Shown here in pieces: positions 26,341-35,100 of a DNA stretch of 64,000 bases. The position numbers were made by a program, and so were the translations under genes. This DNA is from JBQTKD01 sp052389435. Its GTDB lineage: Bacteria > Actinomycetota > Actinomycetes > Sporichthyales > Sporichthyaceae. The DNA is taken from positions 1 to 64,000 of the forward strand of contig JBQTIB010000085.1 of the NCBI GenBank assembly GCA_052389435.1. The letters are read 5' to 3'. Under the pieces are notes generated by a model. That model was not told the DNA's origin and did no database searches. It saw only the letters and a list, made by a program, of their open reading frames with translations. How positions within the stretch are numbered: the first letter of the stretch is position 1; every line of letters begins with the position of its first letter.

Positions 26341-26430
26341 CCCTCTGCAGAAGGCTTGACCGTTCCGGCGCCCGGTCGCCGCGACGCCGCAGTCGTGGAC
26401 GTCGCAGCGGGGGTCGCGTCTCCCGCGTCC

Positions 26431-26880
26431 CTAGACCTGTTCGCCGCCGCGGGCGACGATGTGCAGTTCGGCGAGGGTGCGCTGGGTCCGCTCGTGGCGC
26501 CAGTCCTTCCAGCCGTTGCGGCTGGTCTCGACGGTGGCGGACAGGGCGGTCGACGGCGAGTCGTGGACGGTGCCGTCGCCGAGTTCGACCGAGCCGTCCT
26601 CGCGGACGACGGCCAGGTGCAGCTCGCCGCGGGGACGCTGGTGGACCAGGCGGTCGCCGGGCTCGAGGAGACCGAGGGAGATCAGCGCGCGGAACTCGCT
26701 GTCCTTGCGGTGCAGCGGCGCGACGCGGCTGCGCTGCGCGGGCAGCGTGACCACCGGCGCGAGACGCTCGGGCGCGACCGCCGCGAGCAGGCCGCGGAGT
26801 ACGTCGTTGACCGACTCGCCGGCGCGGGCGCGCGCGGACAGGGCGGTGACGATGTCGTCGTCGAGCTGAATGTTCTGCAC
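26431..26880 (-). CDS. Ribbon-helix-helix/SeqA-N-like protein with RAMA domain
   Basis: A 149-residue protein from GTG 26880. The first ~35 residues (IQLDDDIVTALSARARAGESVNDVLRGLL) look like a ribbon-helix-helix or SeqA N-terminal domain, a dimeric DNA binder. The second part (FRALISLGLLEPGDRLVHQRP, then DGSVELGDGTVHDSPSTAL, SRNGWKDW) matches the RAMA domain, found next to DNA methylases and restriction systems and proposed to read modified DNA. No methylase is adjacent. It may be a regulator that senses DNA modification, or an orphan of a lost modification system. Confidence 0.78.
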   Translation of the reverse strand: MQNIQLDDDIVTALSARARAGESVNDVLRGLLAAVAPERLAPVVTLPAQRSRVAPLHRKDSEFRALISLGLLEPGDRLVHQRPRGELHLAVVREDGSVELGDGTVHDSPSTALSATVETSRNGWKDWRHERTQRTLAELHIVARGGEQV

Positions 26881-27007
26881 TGCATCCCCCGGTGATCTGG
26901 CCTTGATCCGGAGTCTGTCCGTATGTCCAATGTGCGCGAATCCTCCGCTCGTGCACACCTCGATCGGCCGAACGGTGGATGCGCCGCGCAGGCGACCGTC
27001 GGGCGGA

Positions 27008-27388
27008 CTAGTCCCAGTGCGCCCCGCCCAAGTGCGCCCGAATGGTCCGGTCCTTGGTGAGCAGGTCTGCGCCACAGACCACAGCGTCGGCGCAGATGAG
27101 CCGATCGAACGGATCGCGCGTCCAGGTCAACGGCACTGCTGCCCCTACCACCGACGGGAGGGCTGCCGTGCTGCGACGCAGGCCGACGGTGCGTTCCAGT
27201 TCGCCGAGCACGACGTGCGGAAGCGGGGCCAGCCTCCCGATCTCGTTCAGGAAGGCCAACTCCAGTTCGACGATCGCCGACACCGCCAGGTCCTCGCCCT
27301 CGAGGCGCCGGCGGGCGGATTCGGGGAACCGGTCCGCGCCGGACTCGTAGAGCCAGACCACGACGTGGGTGTCCAGATGCATCGTCAC
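27008..27388 (-). CDS. PIN-domain toxin (fourth TA pair)
   Basis: A 126-residue PIN ribonuclease: HLDTHVVVWLYE with Asp6, Glu in SAIVELELAFL, and the C-terminal WTRDPFDRLICADAVVCGADLLTKD, the classic VapC end. GTG 27388 overlaps the antitoxin stop (GTGA); ATG 27382 is a weaker alternative. RNA cleavage is the expected activity. Confidence 0.87.
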   Translation of the reverse strand: MTMHLDTHVVVWLYESGADRFPESARRRLEGEDLAVSAIVELELAFLNEIGRLAPLPHVVLGELERTVGLRRSTAALPSVVGAAVPLTWTRDPFDRLICADAVVCGADLLTKDRTIRAHLGGAHWD

Positions 27389-27618
27389 ATCCGACCCGGG
27401 TCCCAGGAATCGGACCAGTCCAGTCCGGCCAGATCCTCGGGGTCGCCGAGGACGGCACCCGGGTGGGGCACGAGGCGGGCCAGCTTCGACGGCGGTTCGT
27501 CGGGCACGATCCGCAGCCGGCGGCCGTTGCGCTCGACCTCCAGGGGAATGCCGGTTTCCAAGACCTCGTCGAGCAGTCGGTAGATGTTCGCCCGCAGCTC
27601 GGAGGGACTGACACCCAT
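27385..27618 (-). CDS. Phd/YefM-like antitoxin (fourth TA pair)
   Basis: A 77-residue protein. ATG 27618 is preferred because GGAGGT stands 4 bases before it; a GTG at 27630 is in frame. The N-terminus (SPSELRANIYRLLDEVLETGIPLEVERNGRRLRIVP) is the Phd/YefM fold: a DNA-binding dimer with a hairpin. The C-terminal acidic stretch should neutralise the toxin. The promoter region at 27628-27664 is full of GTAC palindromes. Confidence 0.85.
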   Translation of the reverse strand: MGVSPSELRANIYRLLDEVLETGIPLEVERNGRRLRIVPDEPPSKLARLVPHPGAVLGDPEDLAGLDWSDSWDPGRM

Positions 27619-27627
27619 ACCCACCTC

Positions 27628-27664
27628 CACGTACGTACGTGTCCTGCAAAGCGTACCGTACGGC
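27628..27664. promoter_or_regulatory. Palindromic operator of the fourth TA pair
   Basis: CACGTACGTACGTG (27628-27641) is a perfect 14-base palindrome, and CGTACCGTACG follows at ~27652. They sit right before the antitoxin start. The GTAC core recalls the GTAC-rich repeats at the first TA pair. Confidence 0.5.
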
Positions 27665-27756
27665 CCGTGGGTCGCGCCCGAGCCGCCGCAGCCGCCCGGG
27701 CCGGACGTCCCACCCCGCCGCTACGGTCGAGGTCGGCGACGAAGGAGAACCACCCG

Positions 27757-30700
27757 ATGTTCCTGCTCGACGGCCAGGTCTGCTGGTCGGCCTCGGACCT
27801 GACCGCCGCGTCCGCGTGCGAGTACGCCGTGGCGCGCGCGCTGGACTACACACTCGGGCGCGCCGAGCCGCTGCAGGTCGACGACGACCCGCTGATGACG
27901 CACATCGCACGCCTCGGCGACGCGCACGAGGCGGCGCTGCTCGCCGAACGCGCGGGAGGGGACCTGATCCGCTTGGACCGGGTCCCGGCCCCGTACACCG
28001 CGGCCGCGTTGGAGGCCGCGGCGGCGGCGACGCACAAGGCGCTGCTGGCCGAACCGGCGACGGTGTTCCAGGCGGCGTTCTTCGACGGGGAGTTCTTCGG
28101 CTACGCCGACTTCCTCGAACGCACCGGCGAGGGCTGGGCGGTGTGCGATGCGAAACTCGCCCGCTCGGCCAAGCCGCGGGCGCTGCTGCAGCTCGGCGCC
28201 TACGCCGACCAGCTCGCCCGCCTCGGCCTGCCGCTCGCCCCGAAGGTGGCGCTGCTGCTCGGGTCCGGGCAGCGGGCGGAGTTCGCCCTGGCCGACGTTC
28301 TGCCGGTCTACCGCGCACGCCGGGACCGGCTTCGCCACCTCTTGCTGACGCATCGTCAGGCCGGTCCGGTCGCGTGGGGCGAGGAGAGCTACGGCGCGTG
28401 CGCGCGGTGTGCGGAGTGCGAGCACGCGGCCAGGGCGGCCGACGATCTGATCCGGGTGGCGGGAATGCGGACCTCGCAGCGGCGGGTGCTGCGCGCGGCG
28501 GGGATCGCGACGATCGACCAGCTCGCGCAGGCGGAGACGGCGCCCGCGGACCTGCCCGAGGCGACGTTCGCGAAGCTGCGGTTCCAGGCGCGGCTGCAGG
28601 CCGAGCACGCGCGCGCGGGCGAGGGCGCGCCGCTGCTGCACCGCCCGACGGACACGGCCCACGCCGCCCTCTCGCGGCTGCCGAAGCCGTCGGCCGGCGA
28701 CCTGTTCTTCGACTTCGAGGGCGACCCGCTCTACGACGAGGGCGACCCGGCCCTGGTGGGCCTGGAGTACCTGTGGGGCGTGACCGACGCGGCCGGGCGG
28801 TACACCCCGCGCTGGGCGCACGATCGCGGCGAGGAGCGGGCGGAGTTCGTCGCGTTCCTGGACCTGGTCGCCGCCGCCCGCGCCGCGCACCCGGACATGC
28901 ACGTCTACCACTACGCGCCCTACGAGACCACCGCGCTCAAACGCCTCGCGATCCGCTACCAGACCGGGGAGGACGCCCTCGACGACCTGCTCCGCGCCGG
29001 GGTCTTCGTCGACCTCTACGCCACCGTCCGCGGCGCGGTGCGGGTCTCGACGCCGTCGTACAGCATCAAGAAGCTCGAGCCGCTCTACATGGGCGAGCAA
29101 CTCCGCGACGCCGCCGGGGTGACCGGCGGCGGGGACTCGATCCTGGCCTACCACGAACTGCGCGAGGCCCTCGCCGGGAAGCGCACCGCCGAGGCGGAGA
29201 GGCTGCGGGCCTCGCTGGAGGACTACAACGGCTACGACTGCCTGTCCACGCTGCGCCTGCGGGACTGGCTGCTCGCCCGCCTGCCCGAGGCCCCTGCGCC
29301 CGCCGTCGTGCTCGAGGCGGACGACGACGAGCCGACCGGCGCGAAGCCGCCCACCGAGGAGGCACTGGCCAAGAAGGCCCGCCTACAGTCGATTTTCGAG
29401 AATCTGACGGAGCGTCTGGAGGGTACGCCGCGTCCCGGGCGCAGCCCGGAGCAGCACGCGTGGGCGCTGCTCGCCACCGCGTTGGGCTACCACCCGCGCG
29501 AGGCGAAGGCGTTCTGGTGGGAGCACTACGAGCGCCTGACGCATCCGCTGGAGGAGTGGGCCCGCGCCCGGGACGTGTTCGTCGTGGAGTCCGCGCAGGT
29601 CGAGCAGGACTGGACGGTGCCGTCGGCGAAGTCGCGGAACCTGCAGCGGATCCTGCACCTGACCGGGGACTGGTCCGGCGGGAGCCGGCCGGCGAACGAG
29701 TGCTCCGCGGTCTACGCCGCGCCGACCCCGCCGGGGATCAGCGGCCCGGCCAAGGCCCCCTACGGCGCCGACGACGCCCCGATCTCCCACGAGGAGAACG
29801 AACCGCGGATCGTGCGCCTGGTCGAGTCGCGCAAGCCCGGCGAGGAGTTCGCCGACGTCCCCCTCGCCCTCGCGCCCGCTCCCCCGCCCCGGACGCTGCA
29901 GATCGAGGAGGCGATCGAACGCGTCGCCGCCCGCGCCGCCGCCGAACCGTCCCTGCCGCAGGCCGCGATCTACGACCTGCTCGCCCGGCGCGTGCCGCGC
30001 CTGCGCGACAACGCGCCGCTGCCCAGCGGCGGCACGGCGGTGCAGAACGTCGTCGCGGCGCTGCTGGCGATGGCCGACTCCTACGTCGCGATCCAGGGCC
30101 CGCCCGGCTCGGGCAAGACCTGGTCCGGATCCCGCGTAGTCGCCGAACTCGTGCAGGCCCACGGCTGGCGGGTCGGGGTCGTCGCGCAGTCGCACGCGGT
30201 CGTGGAGAACATGCTCGCCGGGATCGTGGCCGCGGGCCTGGACCCGGCGCTGGTCGGCAAGAGCAAGAACGCGACGGACTCGGCCACCTGGACCGAGGTC
30301 AAGGACGAGGTCAAGGCCCGCGCCGCGTTCCTCGCCGACGCCGCCGACACCGGGTGCGTCCTCGGCGGCACCGCGTGGACCTTCGCCAACGACAGGCTCG
30401 TCGAGCCGGGCGGCCTGGACCTGCTCGTGGTCGACGAGGCCGGGCAGTTCTCCCTCGCCTCGACGATCGGCGCGTCGGTGTGCGCGCAGCGCCTGCTGCT
30501 GCTCGGAGACCCGCAGCAGCTCCCGCAGGTCTCCAAGGGCTCGCACGCCGAGCCGGTCGACGCCTCCGCGCTCGGATGGGTGATGGACCGTCAGGACGTC
30601 GTTCCGGCGGGACACGGGTACTTCCTGGCCGAGTCCTACCGCATGCATCCGGCACTGTGTGCGAAGGTCTCGACCCTGTCCTACGCCGGCCGCCTGCGCG

Positions 30701-31233
30701 CGGCCGCACCCGCCGCCCGGCGCAGCCTCGAGGGCGTGGAACCGGGGCTGTCGGTCGTCGACGTCGACCACGAGGGCAACCAGACCGAGTCGGCGCAGGA
30801 GGCAGCCGAGGTCCTCGCCCAGATCCGCGCGCTGATCGGCCGGACGTGGACCGACGGCGACCGGCCGCCGCGTCCGCTGACGGCCCGGGACTTCCTGGTC
30901 GTCGCCCCCTACAACGCCCAGGTCGCCCGCATCCGCCGCGTCCTGGACGCCGCGGGCCTGACCGGCGTGCGCGTCGGAACCGTCGACAAGTTCCAGGGCC
31001 AGGAGGCCCCGGTGGCCCTGGTGTCGATGACCGCGTCCTCGCACGGCGAGGTCCCGCGCGGGATGGGGTTCCTGCTGAGCCGCAACCGCGTCAACGTCGC
31101 AGTCTCCCGCGCGCAGTGGAAGGCGATCGTGATCCGCTCCGGCGCGCTGACCTCGTTCATGCCCTCCAGCGTCGAAGGCGTCCTGCAACTCGGGGCGTTC
31201 ATCGGGCTGTGCGACGACGGCACCGAGCGCTAG
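27757..31233 (+). CDS. RecB-like nuclease + RNase-H-like + Upf1-type helicase (TM0106 family)
   Basis: A 1158-residue multi-domain enzyme. ATG 27757 has GAAGGAG upstream. The N-terminal ~240 residues are a RecB-like nuclease (VCDAKLARSAKPRALLQLGAYADQL near 126, ending in a CARCAEC cysteine cluster). A second nuclease-like, RNase-H/YprB type domain follows (FFDFEGDPL near 316). The C-terminal half is an SF1 helicase: GPPGSGKT 781-788, VVDEAG near 892, GDPQQLPQ near 918 and TVDKFQGQE near 1075. Related proteins recur in defence islands and near TA pairs, as here. DNA unwinding plus cutting is expected; a defence role is inferred. Confidence 0.87.
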   Translation: MFLLDGQVCWSASDLTAASACEYAVARALDYTLGRAEPLQVDDDPLMTHIARLGDAHEAALLAERAGGDLIRLDRVPAPYTAAALEAAAAATHKALLAEPATVFQAAFFDGEFFGYADFLERTGEGWAVCDAKLARSAKPRALLQLGAYADQLARLGLPLAPKVALLLGSGQRAEFALADVLPVYRARRDRLRHLLLTHRQAGPVAWGEESYGACARCAECEHAARAADDLIRVAGMRTSQRRVLRAAGIATIDQLAQAETAPADLPEATFAKLRFQARLQAEHARAGEGAPLLHRPTDTAHAALSRLPKPSAGDLFFDFEGDPLYDEGDPALVGLEYLWGVTDAAGRYTPRWAHDRGEERAEFVAFLDLVAAARAAHPDMHVYHYAPYETTALKRLAIRYQTGEDALDDLLRAGVFVDLYATVRGAVRVSTPSYSIKKLEPLYMGEQLRDAAGVTGGGDSILAYHELREALAGKRTAEAERLRASLEDYNGYDCLSTLRLRDWLLARLPEAPAPAVVLEADDDEPTGAKPPTEEALAKKARLQSIFENLTERLEGTPRPGRSPEQHAWALLATALGYHPREAKAFWWEHYERLTHPLEEWARARDVFVVESAQVEQDWTVPSAKSRNLQRILHLTGDWSGGSRPANECSAVYAAPTPPGISGPAKAPYGADDAPISHEENEPRIVRLVESRKPGEEFADVPLALAPAPPPRTLQIEEAIERVAARAAAEPSLPQAAIYDLLARRVPRLRDNAPLPSGGTAVQNVVAALLAMADSYVAIQGPPGSGKTWSGSRVVAELVQAHGWRVGVVAQSHAVVENMLAGIVAAGLDPALVGKSKNATDSATWTEVKDEVKARAAFLADAADTGCVLGGTAWTFANDRLVEPGGLDLLVVDEAGQFSLASTIGASVCAQRLLLLGDPQQLPQVSKGSHAEPVDASALGWVMDRQDVVPAGHGYFLAESYRMHPALCAKVSTLSYAGRLRAAAPAARRSLEGVEPGLSVVDVDHEGNQTESAQEAAEVLAQIRALIGRTWTDGDRPPRPLTARDFLVVAPYNAQVARIRRVLDAAGLTGVRVGTVDKFQGQEAPVALVSMTASSHGEVPRGMGFLLSRNRVNVAVSRAQWKAIVIRSGALTSFMPSSVEGVLQLGAFIGLCDDGTER

Positions 31234-31415
31234 CCGTCGAAGCTTCGGACGGGCTCCGGTAGGGCTGTCGACGAAGACCCCCGACAGCCGCCCGACAGCC
31301 GCTGCGCGCCCTGGACACCAGCGCCCACGACCCGTGAACTGTCGGAGGGATCCGATAGCCATGCCGCATGGACATGGGAAGATCCTCCGATCCCACCGGG
31401 AGTAGGATCGCGCTC

Positions 31416-31709
31416 GTGACGGAGTCGCAGTTCGCGAAGGTCAGCGTGACGCTGCCCAAGCACCTGGTGGACAGTGCCCGGGCACGGGCCGGTGCGGGCG
31501 GGTTCTCGGCCTACCTCGCCGAGGGCCTTCGCCTCGCCGAGCACCTGGCCGACCTCGACGAGTTCCTCGCGGCGCACGCCGCCGAGCACGGTCCGATCCC
31601 TCCCGACGTCATGGAAGAGGTGCGCCGCGCATGGCCCGATCCACTCGCCGTCGCGACCCCGCCCCGCCCCACGCGGCAGCGGCGCTCGTCCTCGACAGCG
31701 AGGGACTGA
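31416..31709 (+). CDS. Antitoxin (fifth TA pair)
   Basis: A 97-residue protein from GTG 31416. Residues AKVSVTLPKHLVDSARARAGAGGFSAYLAEGLRLAE form a ribbon-helix-helix-like start; the tail is acidic then basic. It overlaps the toxin gene by 79 bases, longer than the 4-base overlaps of the other pairs. It is preceded by ~180 bases without a gene after the helicase. Confidence 0.72.
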   Translation: MTESQFAKVSVTLPKHLVDSARARAGAGGFSAYLAEGLRLAEHLADLDEFLAAHAAEHGPIPPDVMEEVRRAWPDPLAVATPPRPTRQRRSSSTARD

Positions 31710-32062
31710 GCCGGTCCGCGGCGGGCGACGTGCGCGCGGTCGCGTGGATCGCCCGCGCACGGGAACTACGCCTGCCGCTGGTCGTCAACGCGGTCACTCT
31801 CACCGAGACCGTCCGCGGCGCGCCGCGCGACGCCGCCGTCCACCGGCTCACCCGCAACGCGCGGGTGGATGCGGTCGACGCCGGCTTCGCCGTCGAGGCC
31901 GGACGCCTGCTCGGGGCCACGGGACGCGCCGACACCGTCGACGCCCTCGTCGCGACGACGGCGGTCCGGTTGAACCAGCCCGTCACGATCCTGACCAGCG
32001 ATCCGGACGACCTGCGCGCCCTCACCACAGGCCATCCGCTCGTCGAGGTCGTCGCGATCTGA
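31631..32062 (+). CDS. PIN-domain toxin (fifth TA pair)
   Basis: A 143-residue PIN protein. ATG 31631 lies inside the antitoxin gene; the conserved part starts at ALVLDSEGLSR (Asp22). VNAVTLTETVRG gives the middle Glu, RADTVDALVATTAV and ILTSDPDDLRAL the C-terminal acids, so the PIN site is complete. An internal start nearer residue 17 is possible. Confidence 0.82.
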   Translation: MARSTRRRDPAPPHAAAALVLDSEGLSRSAAGDVRAVAWIARARELRLPLVVNAVTLTETVRGAPRDAAVHRLTRNARVDAVDAGFAVEAGRLLGATGRADTVDALVATTAVRLNQPVTILTSDPDDLRALTTGHPLVEVVAI

Positions 32063-32193
32063 CCCTTGGCCCGTCGGGCCCTGGAGCGTGCGGGCGTCAC
32101 CTCGCACGAGCAGTTGCCAAGGCTTCGGCTGCGGCGAACTGTCAGGCCCCGCCGATAGGTTGCAGCGGCACCCGCACAACGCAAGGAGCCGTG

Positions 32194-35100
32194 GTGAGCG
32201 TCGAGGTCCACGTCGAGGTCGTGCCGATCCTCAGCTACGCCATGGCCCACAACCGCATCCCCGTGGTCCACCGGGTGGGGCTGACCGCCGGCTTCGAAGT
32301 CGACGGCGCCGCGCTGCGCATCGCGATCCGGGACGACGAAGGCGTCGTGTCCCATCCCTTCGAGCAGCTCGTCGACCTCGCCCCCGGCACGCCGACGGTG
32401 CTCGAACGCCCGGACGTTCGCCTGGACCCGGCCAAGCTGCTGCAGAACCGGGACCGTCGCCCCGGGTGGCTGGAGTTGGAACTGCACGCCGGCGGCGCGG
32501 TCCTGGCCACCGCGCGGGTCGAGGTCGAACTGCTCCCCGGCGCGATGTGGCTGGCGGTGCCGCCCGGGCTGTCCTACGAGATGCTCGCCGCGCACGTGCT
32601 GCCCAACGACCCGGCCGTCGCCGACCTGCTCGGCGAGGCGTCGGGGCACCTGCACGCGGCCACCGGGGATCCGTCGATCGACGGCTACCAGTCCGGTCCG
32701 GAGCGGACCGATGCGATCGTCGCGGCGATCTGGGCGGCCGCCCGCGCCCGCGGCATCCGATACGCGATGCCCCCGGCGAGCTGGGCGGACCTGGCCGGGC
32801 AGAAGATCCGCACGCCCAGCGAGGTGTTCGACGGCCGGGTCGGGACCTGCCTGGACACCACCGTCGCGCTGGCCGCGGCCCTGGAGCAGGCGGACGTCCG
32901 GCCGCTGCTGTGGCTCGTGGAGGGGCACGCGTTCCTCGGGTACTGGCGCGCACCGATCGCGCTGGACGCCGTGGTGTCGGTCGACGCGACGGAGGTGATG
33001 AACGAGATCGACCTCGGCCGGATGGCCCTGATCGAGACCACCGCCGTCACCGCCGTCGAGGGCGGGACCGACGTCGCCGCGACCCACCGTGCGGCGTTGG
33101 CGAAGATCGCCGACCTGAACGTCGTCCAGGCGATCGTGGACGTGTGGACCGCGCGCCGCCAGGACGTGCTGCCGCTGCCCGCGCGGCGCACCGTGGACGG
33201 GGTCGTGCAGATCCACGAATACCAGGCCGCGGCGAGGCAGAGCGTCGTGGTCGTCAACCCCGCGACCGGCGCCGCGGGCCCCGCGGCGGCGGCTGCACCG
33301 GGCCGGGTGGCGCAGTGGAAGAACTCGCTGCTGGATCTGAGCCTGCGCAACCGGCTGCTGAACTACACCGACCGGACCGGCATCGGGCTTCGCGTGCCGG
33401 AGGGCCGCCTCGGTCTGCTCGAGGACCTGGTGAGCGCCGGGCAGCCGATCGCGCTGCGGCCGAGCGATCAGCTCGACGCGGTCGACGCCGCCCGCGGCGT
33501 GCGGACCGCGTGGGAGCTGGACGAGGACCGGGCCCGCGGCCACCTCGAGGACAAACGCGCGGTGTTCACCGACGTCGCCGCCGCCGGATACCTGACCCGG
33601 ATGCGCAACCTCGCCCACAAGGCCCGCACGGTGGAGGAGGAGTCCGGCGCGAACAACCTCTACCTGGCGCTCGGTTCGCTGGTGTGGACGCTGGAGGGCA
33701 GGCAGCTGCGCTCCCCGTTGATCCTGGTTCCGGTGCGCCTGAGCACCACCGCACGGGGACAGCTCTACCGCCTCGCCCTCGACGAGAGCGGCGGCGCCAC
33801 CCCGAACTTCTGCCTGCTCGAAAAGCTCCGCACCGCGATTCCGCTGACGATCCCCAAGCTCGCCGAACCGGACGCGGACTCCTCCGGCATCGACCTGGAC
33901 GGGACCCTGCAGGCGGTACGCGAGGCCATCGCCGAGAAGGGCCTGGCGTTTCGGGTCGAGCCGACCGCGGACCTCGCGATCCTGGCCTTCGCGAAGTTCC
34001 GGCTCTGGAAGGACCTCGACGAGCACTGGCCGGCGCTGCTGGCCAACCCGTTGGTGCGCCACCTGGTCGAGACCCCGACGCTGCCGTTCGCCGACCCGGC
34101 CGCCGAGCCCGCGAACGTCGACCTCGACGAACTCGACGCCGCGTGCCCGATCCCGGCGGACGCCTCCCAGCTCGCGGCGATCGCGGAGGCCGTGGCCGGG
34201 CGCACGTTCGTCCTGGAGGGCCCGCCGGGGACGGGAAAGTCGCAGACCATCACCAACCTGCTCGTGCGCGCCGTGGCCGAGGGCAGGCGGGTGCTGTTCG
34301 TCGCGGAGAAGCGTGCCGCGCTCGACGTGGTCGCCTCCCGGCTCGCGAGCGTGGGCATGGGGCCGTTCGCCCTCGACCTGCACGACAAGGGGGCCAAGCC
34401 CGCCCTCGTGCGCGCGCAGATTCGGCGTGCGATGGACCACGCCGTCGAGGTCGACGCGCAGGGTCTCGCGGCGGCCGCCGAGGATCTGCGCTCCTCCCGG
34501 CGCACCCTGGACCGGTACGCCACCCGCCTGCACGAACCGAACGCCGCCGGCCTGTCCTACTACACCGCCCGCACCAAGCTGTTGTCGCTCGGCGCCGACG
34601 GACCGTCACTTCCCATTCCCGTCACGGCTCTGCGGCCCGGGGTGGACTGGGACTCGGTCCGTCGCACGCTGCGGAACCTGCCCGACGTCGCCGACGTGAC
34701 CCGCCCCGGCCCGGACCACCCGTGGGCCTTCCTCGACCGGGTCCTGGACGCCGCGAGCGCCGCGGAACTCGCCGCGGCCGCCGCCGCGTTCGATCGGGCG
34801 CTGAGCGCGCTCCCCTCCTCGGGGCCGCTCGCCACCGCGGTCGAGGCCGCGCGAAGCGTCGACGACCTGGTGTCGCTCGGTGCGCTCGCCGCGGCGCCCG
34901 TCCCGTTGGCGCTGCTCGAGACCGTCGTCGGCGAGCAGTGGCGCACGGCGGCCGCCGGGCTGCGCGCGGACCTGACGGCCTTCCCGGCGACGGCGCATCC
35001 GGGGCTGGACCGCGCCACCGCCGCGGCGTTGGACCTGGATCTGACGGCCCTTCGGGCCGAGGCGCAGGCGGCGGAGGACTCCGGGTTCTTCGGGCGCGGC

